From assembly GCA_964030785.1 (NCBI GenBank), contig OZ034977.1:34229052-34293051 (forward strand): a stretch of DNA of 64,000 nucleotides. The letters run 5' to 3'. The position numbers and the translations under genes are program-made. The notes below the pieces were generated by a model. It searched no databases. It saw nothing but the letters and a program-made list of their open reading frames with translations, and had not been told where the DNA came from. The DNA comes from Siderastrea siderea. Lineage: Eukaryota; Cnidaria; Anthozoa; Scleractinia; Rhizangiidae. Below, in pieces: positions 10,056-20,536 of the stretch. Position 1 is the first letter of the stretch. Each line of letters opens with the position of its first letter.

Positions 10056-11480
10056 ATTTCGTAGCTTCCCCAAAATACTAGCCTGCATGCAGACGCCTCC
10101 TATTTTCGTTGCATCACGCGGATAAGAGACGTCTGCGTAACACCGTTGCTAATCGTGTTCCAGTATCCTACTGTTTGGGGTCTAAATTTTGCATACGTTA
10201 CTCTGATGTAAATAGCGAACTGATACTGTTCGGCGAACAAGAAACCGATTCATACAAAAGAATTCGCTGATCAGGAGAAGGCGACGTTTTCGCATTGTCC
10301 TTTCCAAGCATCTGGATTTTAACTTTTACTGTCAGTCCTGCGTGCCTTGAAAGCTTTAGAACTGTGGTTATTGCATGTTATTGAAAAGCTGCTCTGGGAT
10401 TTTTCACAAGTTCAGTTGTCAGTCTTTGTCGTCTCATTAGCTTTCCAACCCCAGGCACACTGTCTATAGATGTAGTACGGCGATGTTGCAAACTGTAGAG
10501 GAAGGTCTGAAGATTCTCTGCGACCGTGAACAAGATTTCTGTCTTAATGCTTCAAGAAAGACGAAAAACAGCGTACAATCACACGTTTGATCTCTCAATT
10601 GAAAATCCCGCTGAATTTATGCCCCATAAGTTATCTCGAGTACTTTTTGATGACCGCCAAATCAAAGTTGATTCCATCAATTACTACTGGCAGCCAGCCA
10701 ACTAGAGATAGAGAAACAGAAGCACACTGGAACACGCTTAGCAAAGGTGTTACACTAACGTCCCTCTTCCGCTTGAAGCAAAGGAAGTAGTCAAGTAGGA
10801 GACGTCTGGAAGCAAGCTAAAAATACGTGCTACTAATGTTCCGAAATCTAAGGTAAGGTAAGGTAAGGTAACTTTATTTAAACACGGTATTTCCTTCAGG
10901 TATACATTTACATTGAAGTATAGAAAAAACTAACTTCCTAACTAATCTGAAAACTAAGATAAAAGAAACTAAAATAATAAAGATGAAAAGAAAACACCTG
11001 CTTTTCAAGGAGGCCGTGTGTAAAAACAGAAAATGTAATGTTAGTTAAGAAATAACATTTAAACTTGTTGCCGTATTTAGGCTTGTCATTCATATTACTG
11101 AAGGCCAAAAACAGGACGTAGGTTGAAGCCAAACGCATTCGCCTAAAAAGCGAAAGTATTCTGATTTCGACACTTTGCTACATGACATAAGTACAGTTGT
11201 CTCTCAAGACGGGAAGAAATGTACATTTCACACAAGACGTGACTTCTTTTTCAGCAACCACACTGTCAGTTGTATCCATAACATAACCAGGTCTTATTTA
11301 AAGTCAGTGAGGTTCACGCTCATACCATTTTTTCGTGCGTCCGGACCGATTATTTCCTTATCTCAGTACAAATTTACTGTCCTTATTTTTGAACAGCAGA
11401 GATTGGAAACTAGAGAGAACTTTTAAACACAGGCCACCCAACCTAGCAATTAGGAGTCACCGGAAACAAAGAGAAAAAAC
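10056..11480. other. Intergenic region before BTB gene 2
   Basis: No recognisable gene. The 67-codon frame at 10587-10790 has no motif. A pentamer repeat (AAGGT)n occupies about 10852-10870 and is followed by TTTATTTAAACACGGTATTT, which resembles an inverted LINE 3' end. A short imperfect inverted repeat (GCAGACGCCTC / GAGACGTCTGC) lies near 10089-10136. Confidence 0.5.
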
Positions 11481-12218
11481 ATGGCGGCAGCGAACACTCC
11501 CTCTCCTGCGAAAGATGCTGCTCCTTCAAAAATATCTACATGTAAACCAGAACTCGACTTTTCTCAACCCTGGAAGATGAGCGACTTAGTACTTGTCGTC
11601 GAAGACAAGCGTTTTCATGTTCATCGCTCCATTTTATCGATGTGTTCTCCCGTTTTCGACAGAATGCTTTCGTCTGACTTCAAAGAGAAGAACGCAACTG
11701 AAATTCCACTTCCTGGGAAAAAGGCGGAAGAAATAGAAGAACTGCTTCGCTCTATCTACCCTTATGTTGAACACCGTATCTGCGAAGAAAACTGCTTCTC
11801 TTTATTGGAGCTATCTTGTGAGTACCAAATGGATAGATTAAAAGCTCGCTGCGAGAAGTATTTTTTGTTCAAGAGTATGACAAATGACGAAGCGCTCGAG
11901 TTTGTTGTAATGGCTCAGAGACTTCACTTGAGCGATGAACTGATTCACCGCTGCATGTCAAGGTTTGTTTCCCAGGAGACTACCTGGGAAACGCTCAAGA
12001 AAAATGAACTCTTTCCTCAGTTAGAGCCAAGATATGCCCAGCAACTTGTAGAGGAGAGAGTCAAGTACCTCGAGAAACGTCTGGCCTCCTGTAAATCAAC
12101 TATTGAAATTTTGAAAATGAAGAAGAGTGATAAGGATGACGATGACCATGGTCCTTGTTCATTTCGAAGGCATTTTCTTATGAGGAAAAGGTTCAGGGAT
12201 CTTGATCATTTTGACTAG
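11481..12218 (+). CDS. BTB/POZ domain protein, paralogue 2
   Basis: An intronless frame of 245 residues. The N terminus has a 9-residue addition relative to paralogue 1 (SPAKDAAPS region). The BTB domain starts at about residue 33 (SDLVLVVEDKRFHVHRSILS) and ends near residue 130. BACK-like helices and the coiled coil ERVKYLEKRLASCKSTIEIL follow. The C terminus differs from paralogue 1 after the acidic run and ends in a basic, aromatic tail (FRRHFLMRKRFRDLDHFD). The strong conservation of both reading frames, with mostly conservative replacements, argues that both genes are or were recently under selection. The function is probably ubiquitin-ligase adaptor or transcriptional regulator, inferred from domain only. 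Confidence 0.85.
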   Translation: MAAANTPSPAKDAAPSKISTCKPELDFSQPWKMSDLVLVVEDKRFHVHRSILSMCSPVFDRMLSSDFKEKNATEIPLPGKKAEEIEELLRSIYPYVEHRICEENCFSLLELSCEYQMDRLKARCEKYFLFKSMTNDEALEFVVMAQRLHLSDELIHRCMSRFVSQETTWETLKKNELFPQLEPRYAQQLVEERVKYLEKRLASCKSTIEILKMKKSDKDDDDHGPCSFRRHFLMRKRFRDLDHFD

Positions 12219-12760
12219 CACAATGAAACGTGATTACATTCTAAATCACCAGCGGAAGAGCTTCTGCATTCATAATTTTTCCTGTTTTATCACCGACCTG
12301 TCATTTACACTGAAGCGGTATTTGGACTTCGTGTGTTGCCTCTTGGAATAAGGCCTCGTGGAAAAAGTGCCTATGTGACAATTTGGCCTTGAAATCCAAC
12401 TTGAACCAATTAAAATCTACTTTGGCATGCAGGTTGCTCATCATGTAAAAACATACCTCCATGTTTAGTTACATACCTCCATCTGAGCAAGTTCAGCTTT
12501 TTGAGAAAAGTAATAGGCTAATAGACTTAATGCTCTCAGGTCAAGGAATTAATGCACAACTATGTTTCTTACATGAAGACCAGCCTGTGTGCCAAAGTTG
12601 AGCTAAACTGGAACAATTTAGATTTCAAGGTCAAATGGTCACACAAGCCCTTTTTCCTGCGAGCCCTTTAATAAAACTTATTAAATGTTTAAATTTAATA
12701 ATGTTACTTGAAAGGGAATTTGCACAGGTGGGTGGTTTAAAGTAGAATTATAAATTTTAC

Positions 12761-13151
12761 TTAAAGGGGCATAGTCACGAGGATTTCGCAGATTTTTGGT
12801 CAAAACTGTGCTAAAATTATCGGTAGCTAACTTTATCCATGCCCAACATTGTGTTGAACATTTAAAAGAACATATTAACTTAATTTCATTAAGAGAAAAC
12901 AAACCACGACCATTTATTATCGATTTAATGTCAACACGCTTTAAGATTTTGAAAAGTTTAGCCTAATTTTTTCAAGTTGCAATCTATTTCCATCCGTGCC
13001 ATCCGTAGCAACAGACGACAGAAAATAGTTTCAGTGAAGTAATATAGTCTTTGGTAACAAAACTAGACCATTATTTGTGGGCATTTATTGATGTGAGGAT
13101 GTATTTTTGATTTTTAAAGTGGACTAAAATAGCGTGACTATGCCCCTTTAA
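12761..13151. mobile_element. TTAA-flanked MITE, 391 bp
   Basis: The ends are perfect inverted repeats, TTAAAGGGGCATAGTCACG at the left and its exact complement at the right. The outer TTAA on each side is the target duplication typical of piggyBac-type insertion. The interior is AT-rich and non-coding. Confidence 0.75.
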
Positions 13152-13999
13152 ATTTATGTAGTTTAGCGTTAGGTCAGTTTTGATTGTGGAGGCACAGTAA
13201 TGTGGTGGTCATTGCATGGGGCTTTTGATCGGACTTCTGATCAGGAGATCATAGGGTCAGTAGTTTGAGGCTTGGTCTCTGCTTGGTATCGTGTTTTTTA
13301 GTTAGAAAAGAAACTAACTCCACGTTGTCTCACTCTACCCAGGTGCATAATATTTATGGTTATCAGGGAATCCTGGCAGCAAAGCTGGCATCTCACACAT
13401 GGGGAGGTAGTGGTGCCCCTGGTCATGTAATGTCTTAGGCACAAGACTGCCTTGCTTCACTAGTTTTGACTGACAGTTTGTAATGGTAACTTGACTTGCT
13501 TAGCTTAACAACTAGAAAAATGATTGTTTTTTACTTCTTTTGATCATAATATTTACAACCATTAGACAGGGAAAAAAAAAACACCTCAGAGCACACATTG
13601 GCGACTTTGAACCAGTTGAATTAAAATCGTTGTGTTTTAGACTTCTGCTGCATCAATAACAGTATTCACTTCCGTAGTGAAAACCTTAAATGTTGATTGA
13701 GTCTTAAACTTTCTAGAGATTGCATGTTGTTGAAATTCATATTAACACTGTTTTGGCCTTTACTGTTTACTTGATTGGTAATCTTAAATCAGCTGAATTT
13801 TTGCTGTTACCTTTTTAGCAAATGGTTTATGGTCTTTTCCACTGTTGTGAGCATAGCTTGATCTCTCCTGTCAATCAGATTCCTTTCCTTGCCATGTTTC
13901 GTGATGCTCAACACCTTGTCTCAGGTTTTCATGTCACTGGGCAGTGACATTAAGCAGTTGCCTTTGTTTCCCACATTGTACTCCCGGGCCTGATCAATA
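13152..13999. other. Intergenic, no gene recognised
   Basis: No domain-bearing frame, RNA gene or repeat boundary was found here. An A-run lies at 13571-13580. Confidence 0.5.
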
Positions 14000-14281
14000 G
14001 AGCGGTTTTCAATTGAGTGTCGAAAGTAAATCGCGTTTTGCTTTGGTTTTGCTTTACTTCGCTCTGTGATTGGTTAAAACATCTCGCGCCACTTTCTCGA
14101 CCAATCAGAAGTAAAACTGAAACCAATTGCGACTTGCTCTCACGCGTTTTCCCACGCTTGGCGCTAGTGACATGTATTTGCTTCGAGTTCTGATTGGTTC
14201 ATTGGATAATTTGTGTTTGTTGTGATTGGCTGGGATAATTACTTTGGTTTTGGTTTTACGACACTCATTTGAAAAGCACTC
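14000..14281. mobile_element. TA-flanked MITE, family A copy 2
   Basis: A second full-length copy, also 282 bp and flanked by TA. Differences from copy 1 are scattered point changes. It has the same orientation as copy 1. Confidence 0.8.
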
Positions 14282-14495
14282 TAATAACATTAATAACAAT
14301 AATAATAATAACATTTTCTTCTACTTTTAAGTAGAACTTAGGTGTTTAATCCCTCTTAATTTTCTAATATTTAAATTAGCATTTTAGTGTTTTAGTTAAT
14401 TTTATCTTGTTATATTTTCACAGTGCCCTATTGAAAACCACCTTGTGTGATATAGGCTATCTGTTTAAAGAATTGTATTATTATTATTATTATTA

Positions 14496-15419
14496 ATCGA
14501 TCATCGGAAATCCAATCGATCAATCGATAACAAACCATGACAAATAATTAATTGCTATTGATTGCTATTGGTTAATCGATGACCAATCGATAATCACAAG
14601 CTCGAGTCCTCTGATTGCTATCAATTGTCATCGATTACAATCGATTACCATAAATTGTCGACTACCATTGACTGTCATTTGCTGTCAAGCTGTTTTCCTT
14701 CGATCGATTTTCGATCAATTAGTTAGTTCCGCTGGTGACCGCGTACGTGTCTGGTGACTCATGCTAACTCAGTTAGCATGAGTCAGGTTATTTTGAATAT
14801 CCAGCGGGTTGAAGTTAAGGGTTGTCATGAGTGCCCTTTTTCTGTTGAGGTTGGCGAGCGATTCGTTGCTCAGAAGAAGACAGGAGATTTGTGCATTTCG
14901 GTAGCACTGTAACAGGAAGTCCAGTTAATGATGCTAAAGCAAGATGGCGTCCTGGAGGAAGGATAAACGTGCTCGTGAGGATAGAAATTACTTTACTGAA
15001 ATGACGAGCCAAAGAAATCCGGCGCACGGTGTAATCTAGCAGAATTAGTGCGCAGATTTTGGAACTATAGCAACCAGGGTAACGATTGCTTTGCATTGTC
15101 AAGCCGGATGTCAAGGAAGATATGAGAAGTAAATCGCGGAAATATTGTCTGATGCTTTACTCAGTTTCTCCACCGTGTTCTCCGTGGACAAATTTGTGAT
15201 CGTTATGTAATTTCATTTCTCCGTATTTCTTCTGTAAATATTTTCCTTTTGACCTCTCAAAAAATATGGAAATCGATGATAATCGATTGATGGCAATTAA
15301 AAAGCAAATTTTTTGGCAATCGATTGGTCATCAATTTCCGATATCAATTGATTAATTGTTATCGATTGCCGTCGATTGTCATCAATTGTTATCGATTATC
15401 GATTTCATCGATTGATCAG
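14496..15419. mobile_element. Fold-back-like element with ATCGAT-rich arms
   Basis: The two ends (about 14496-14720 and 15265-15419) are rich in irregular ATCGATT, TCGATTG and CAATCGATAA words and are roughly inverted copies of one another. The centre (14730-15260) is ordinary sequence. It resembles a fold-back element whose arms are built of short degenerate repeats. Boundaries are approximate and no target duplication was identified. Confidence 0.45.
14756..14784. repeat. Perfect 14-bp palindrome
   Basis: GACTCATGCTAACT and its exact complement AGTTAGCATGAGTC are separated by one base. It lies just inside the left arm of the ATCGAT-rich element. Confidence 0.8.
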
Positions 15420-16802
15420 GCCGGGATTACTGAATTTAGTTAAAGTTCTAATAATTATTACTAGGTGATGAGAGTGATTTTCCTAAACCTGTGAAATAGA
15501 TACTAAGCTATAACATATCATTACTCCCTAATTCCATTGTTTTCTTTTGTTGAACTTTGACTATAAGACTCTAATTGCCAGACTCTGTTTCACAGGTGAA
15601 GTAAAACCACTCTATTTAAAGGAGCAGGGTACCCCTAAGTTAGGGTGTGTTGTGGGTTAGGTGGGTGAGTGGTCTGATAGAAATATAGTCTTTCCCTTCA
15701 GGGAGGAGTCGGTTCTATCTGATTTGTAGAAGACCTTTAGATCAGAGCACAAGATTGAGTGTGAGATTAGTAAACAGTCATGTTCCTATATCCCTGGCTT
15801 CTCTCTGTGGCTGACACAGTGATTTCATTAGTTATACATAAATTTTTCAGGTGGTGACTGGTACTACACGGCTATCTATTTGATTTTAGATAGCTGCATA
15901 CTTGATTTTCACTTGAATGCTTATGAAAAATTGTCTTAGATGCTGCCTGCTTTGGCTTGCTCTGACACCTTCTTCAAAAGTTATTGAACCCTTGATACCT
16001 TGGGAGTGAGATCAGTGTGAAACCTGATAATTTAAAGCATATACCCTATTGTTCAAAAGTCGCGTTCTTCTTAGATACTTCTGACCTGAAGTTCCTTGTT
16101 TTCTGCATACACTCTGGAAGTTCAAGTTTGTTGACAGGACGATCTTCTCTTTAAATTTTCACAGTGGAACCCCCCTTGAAGCCACCTCATTGCCACAGGC
16201 ATTTGATTTTGTCTCAAATTAAAATCCCATGCTCTCATTTTGTTATGGAAAAAACCTTTGGTCCTATCACCTCATTAAATACAGCAAGATTTTTGTGCCC
16301 GGTTTGTGGCCAGACAAAGGGAGTTCCACTGATTTAGTTTAACTCTAAGTTAACAGTAAATTAAAGTGGTTTAAAAGGCCTTGGACAGCAAGCAAATGGG
16401 AAAATTGGATTCAAATTTTCTTGTGCATAGTCGGGTGTGCACTACTAACTATTGCACATTTAAAAATCTCTAAAGGGAAAAACCTGTGTAATTTGTATGA
16501 TGACCCACGCACGACCTAGATTATTATGAATAAAAATATTCAGACAAAAAGGTTTTTTTGTACTGTATAAATGGAGAAAGGTGAATGTCTACTTCAGGCA
16601 CACCCACCTGAATAAAAAGCTTTAAGTAGGTCGCCTTGATCACAATTGACCATTTCTTCTATGGTGGGGACTGGGACTTGCATGCTTTTTTTTCATTTTT
16701 CCTCCTTTAATAATAGACATGAAGGCATGGCAACTGAGAGTGAGACAACTTGGCAAGGGTGGATTGACTAAGTTTTAACCTAGTGCACAGGTTGAAAGTA
16801 AT
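15420..16802. other. Intergenic, no gene recognised
   Basis: No frame with a recognisable domain and no clear repeat ends were found. Any functional content is not visible at sequence level. Confidence 0.5.
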
Positions 16803-17138
16803 TTAAGGACGGTACCTCGATCCTAATAGAGATGTATTTTTGCAAAGGTTATGACTATGGGGAAAAAGTAGACCTTAGCAAGGGTGATTGGAATCCAAAA
16901 AGAAAAATGTGGGTAACCACGCATTTTTCAGAGATAATTATGCTACCATAATTCCAAAAAAGCGCTAAAGTACGAATGTATGGCAATTTCTTTCCAAATT
17001 TAAGCTCAATTTTCTCTGAAAAATGCGTGGTTACCCCCAATTTTCTTTTTGGATTCTGATAGCCCTTGCTTAGATCTGATTTTTCCACAGTCATAAACCG
17101 CACAAAAATATTGCTTTATTAGTGGGCAAATTCCTTAA
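16803..17138. mobile_element. TTAA-flanked fold-back MITE, 336 bp
   Basis: The two halves are inverted copies over most of their length. For example AATCCAAAAAGAAAA (16891) and GGTAACCACGCATTTTTCAG (16913) recur inverted at 17015-17060. The outermost words are TTAAGGA and TCCTTAA, giving TTAA on each side. Only about 50 bp in the centre is unpaired. Confidence 0.7.
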
Positions 17139-18600
17139 GAAACTTGAATATCCCGAGATGCACAGAACGTAAGCGCAGTAGCAAAAGGAGGCACTGCCCT
17201 TAATCAGAATTCTGGAGAGGAAACTTGAATCATAACGAGCATAAGTGATAAAAGATCAAAGATATCAAAACCACCAACAGCAAAAAAGAAATTTGAGAAT
17301 CAATATGCCTTGGAAACAATTAATCTTGACTGGGAAACTATTTACATGCTCCCTTTCAAATGTGCACTTCTTACAAAATTGCAGGAAATATTCCAGTATA
17401 AAATCTGAAATCAAATATTTCCTCTGAACACCTTCCTTTTCACACTGAGTCTCCTCTGTGTGTGTTTTGTTTTTGCAATGAGGAAAGTATGTCACACTTT
17501 TTCTTTTAGCGTACTGATACAAAGCTTTTGGAGCTCAATACAACAACTGTTTAAGAGTGACATAATTCTTGGCATAACTCACCAATCAGAAGATGCCCTA
17601 TTAACCAATCATCTGATTCTACTCTCAGAATGGTATATTTATAATTGCAAGCTCAAGGGTGTGTTACCATCAAGAGCTGTGTTCTTCCTAAGCGAAAGCA
17701 GTTTTTGAAATGGAGCATTGGACCACCAAAGGGAGGAACAAACTCTCTATCCATTATAAGAAATGGAACATCAGCTCCTTTTCCAAGAACATCACATCCA
17801 ATTTCCATTTTAATCTTAACAGACCTGATTTTTCAACCAACCTACTTTTCTATAGCTATTTGTCACTTTTAATTATTACCATATTTGTTATTTCTAGAAC
17901 AAGATTATTTGCCATGGAGTGCCAGTACGTAGTATTGTTAATAACAATAGTCTTTAACCAAGAGGACACAATCACTTGCCTGAGTGTGTGTGTGCGCATA
18001 GTCCTAGTATGTACTCTATTTCCTTCTTGTAATGTGTTATGAATGTTTTGCAAAATAATAATTAAAAAAAAAATGGACAGAGCCAGATTAAGCTTGAGAT
18101 CTCCAGCTTGCAGAGGGGAGAATTTCATGCACACAAGTTTTAACTTCTATCAAAGTTTTTTTGACTTTCAAGATGTTTGCCTAAAACTTCTCTGAGTAAA
18201 AAAATTGTTTGAAATACCAAAAGGGCATTGTATGTCAAAATCCGTAGACTCTTCTGTTGGTATCAAACGCACAAGGTAAACAAAACAAAATTATCGGCAA
18301 TTCGAGCTGATAGTAAATAAGTGGGCAACACCATCCAAGGAAACAAAATAGTGGGACATTTAAGATAGCAGGGCCTACCGTATGAATGCTTTTCTCTACA
18401 GTGTGTGTCAAATTTTATGGATATTAAAAGCTGTTAATATCAAAGACTTCATATCAAAGACTTTGATTGCTTTGTTATTTAATCCGATCAGTAGTTAGTG
18501 AATGACAACATTTGAACTTGGAATACAGTTGAAGCATTTTTTATTTTATTTTATATTAAATTACATTTTTAAACAAAATTATCTTGATTTGAACCTACAA
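17139..18600. other. Intergenic downstream of SEPHS2, no gene recognised
   Basis: Overlapping short frames at 17245-18134 on both strands show no domain and are read as chance. AT-rich simple sequence lies at 18538-18570. Confidence 0.5.
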
Positions 18601-18642
18601 TAGTTTGCAGAAAAATATGCCCATTTCAGCCCTTTACAACTT

Positions 18643-18648
18643 TTTATT
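18643..18648 (-). terminator. Candidate poly(A) signal of SEPHS2
   Basis: AATAAA on the minus strand, about 450 bp beyond the SECIS core. If used, the 3' UTR would be about 1.9 kb. Confidence 0.4.
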
Positions 18649-19094
18649 AAAGAAGGTACACAAGATGCAATCAAATGTAACACCACTGGCTGCCAAACTT
18701 TCAAAGTCAGTGATCTTTCTTTCAGTTGCCCTACCTTCTGCCAACTTCTCCGGGGGGAAGGGTGGGGGGGAGAGGGGGGACTCTTACATTACAGTGACAG
18801 GAAGGCTCATTAGAAATTTTAAACACATTCCTAAAAGGTACCACCTGACATGAAGATAAACCTACAAGAATTTTGACATCTATATTACATGTGGTCAAAT
18901 ATCAAAATAACTTCTACTGTAAAAGTTTGCCTAATGCCGTCAAAATTTCTGTTTTGGATGGAATGATGTTACATTTGACTGACAAGTTGTCTTGCACAGG
19001 TATAGGTTTAGGTTCAGATCACACTGGTTGTACATGACACTTAATTCAGTCATCACTCTCTCAAAAACATATATTGCTTCTCTGTGTAGAATCT

Positions 19095-19180
19095 TCATAG
19101 ATGTCCCAAAACATCAGCTTTTTAGGTTTCAAACATGATTTTCCCAAAAAGCTTCATATAAAACAACATGAAGATTATGC
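19095..19180 (-). promoter_or_regulatory. SECIS element in the SEPHS2 3' UTR
   Basis: On the minus strand the non-Watson-Crick quartet strand ATGA (19154-19157) is followed by AGCTTTTTGGG, an apical AAAA, and then CCTAAAAAGCT and TGAT (19113-19116). The two 11-nt arms pair with one G-U. Below the quartet, AATCTTCAT and ATGAAGATT pair perfectly, giving the lower helix. This is the expected architecture of a eukaryotic SECIS: it binds SBP2 and delivers Sec-tRNA at the UGA. It starts 1.38 kb after the stop codon, on the same strand as the gene. Confidence 0.85.
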
Positions 19181-19837
19181 AGAGAAGATGCCACCTCTAA
19201 TCCAAGTAACACAGCAACAAGCTGCTCAATTCCTGTTGCCATGGTTACCTGACATATGCATGGCATCACAGCCAAAGTGACCGATAGTGACATGATCAAC
19301 TTGTAAGAAAAACAAATGCTTGGTGTGCAAAGAAAAACTTGTGTCACCACATGTGAAGTTACAGTAAATGTTAAGGGTTAGGAGCAGCAACTACAAAAGC
19401 CGCCTTCACCATTTTAGTCCCTTGGAACTAACCAGATACTAACAGTTTTTGTCATTAGGTCTTTCACTATTTCAGTGCGTACTCTGTAGTTCCCTCTATG
19501 AAACAAACATCCTGCCATTTTCTGTTCTTTGCACCTTATTTGTAAAACACAGTTCTACATAGGACTCACAAAGTAAACTCATTTGGCTTGTTGTGTTCAA
19601 CAGAACTGTCACGCTACACGGCAAGAACGTTTCAAAGAGAAAGAGTCACCTGATCAATTAACTGGGAAACTCTATGTAGTGACAATAATATAATTTCTAG
19701 GAAATAAAATAATTTAATTAAATGATTCAATATGAAGAAATGCAGATTTTATAAACTAGTGCTAAAATTTGTCAGATTAGCATTGCATGGTTGCAAGAGG
19801 CCTTTATTCCAAGAACAGTACAGTTTCAGTCATCTTA

Positions 19838-20127
19838 GGGCTGACTTAGATGGTACGATTTTTGCTTACAATAGTTGTATGCAACTTGCCCTCGTCATGT
19901 CTGCAACATGAATTGTGTTGTCTAAATTAGATGTACAACATCTTCACGACAGTTGCATACAACACAAAAAATGTCGTAGGATTTTGAGACATGTTACAAC
20001 AGTCGTAGCCACAATCCAAATGTTAGAATGACGAGTCATGTACGATCTTTGCTTGATGCGAGCAGCATGCGCTACAAAAGTCGCATACGACAGTTGTAAG
20101 CAAAACTTGTACCATCTAAATCGGCCC
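19838..20127. mobile_element. MITE inside the SEPHS2 3' UTR, 290 bp
   Basis: Ends are inverted repeats of about 45 bp (GGGCTGACTTAGATGGTAC at the left; GTACCATCTAAATCGGCCC at the right). The left flank is TTA and the right flank TTG, which could be a decayed 3-bp PIF/Harbinger-type duplication. It lies between the stop codon and the SECIS and so should be part of the mature mRNA. Confidence 0.7.
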
Positions 20128-20536
20128 TTGTAAACTGAACTATTCACACAACTCTGACGGAGATCAACTTGGGAACTAAACAGTGAAATCCTTGAGCTTA
20201 TGCCCCTCAATTTAAATTAAAGTCACACTGATAATGTCAATATTGCAATGCTTGCAAAATGCAAATTTTACATTACTATTAACGTCCACGCCAAATCATT
20301 GGCATTGTCATTCAAATGTTTGCAGTTGAAATTCAAAATTGACATTTAAAAATGAAAACAGGTGGTTTCAGTGATGTCTTACCGGTACTTCATTCTCTCA
20401 CTAACAAACATCGAACAAAGCGAGAAACTTTGCATGACTACTACCCCGATCTAAGTGCATTTAGTTGAGTGCTTCTGCTTAGTAATACGGACTTTCCCAG
20501 TTTGTTACTTGACACATGAACACGTAGCAGGGCTGA

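Noticed and set aside
20290..20330. Alternative SECIS candidate with ATGA and a short stem
   Set aside because: Stem between quartet and loop is too short and the apical AA is not placed correctly. The hairpin at 19113-19157 fits fully.
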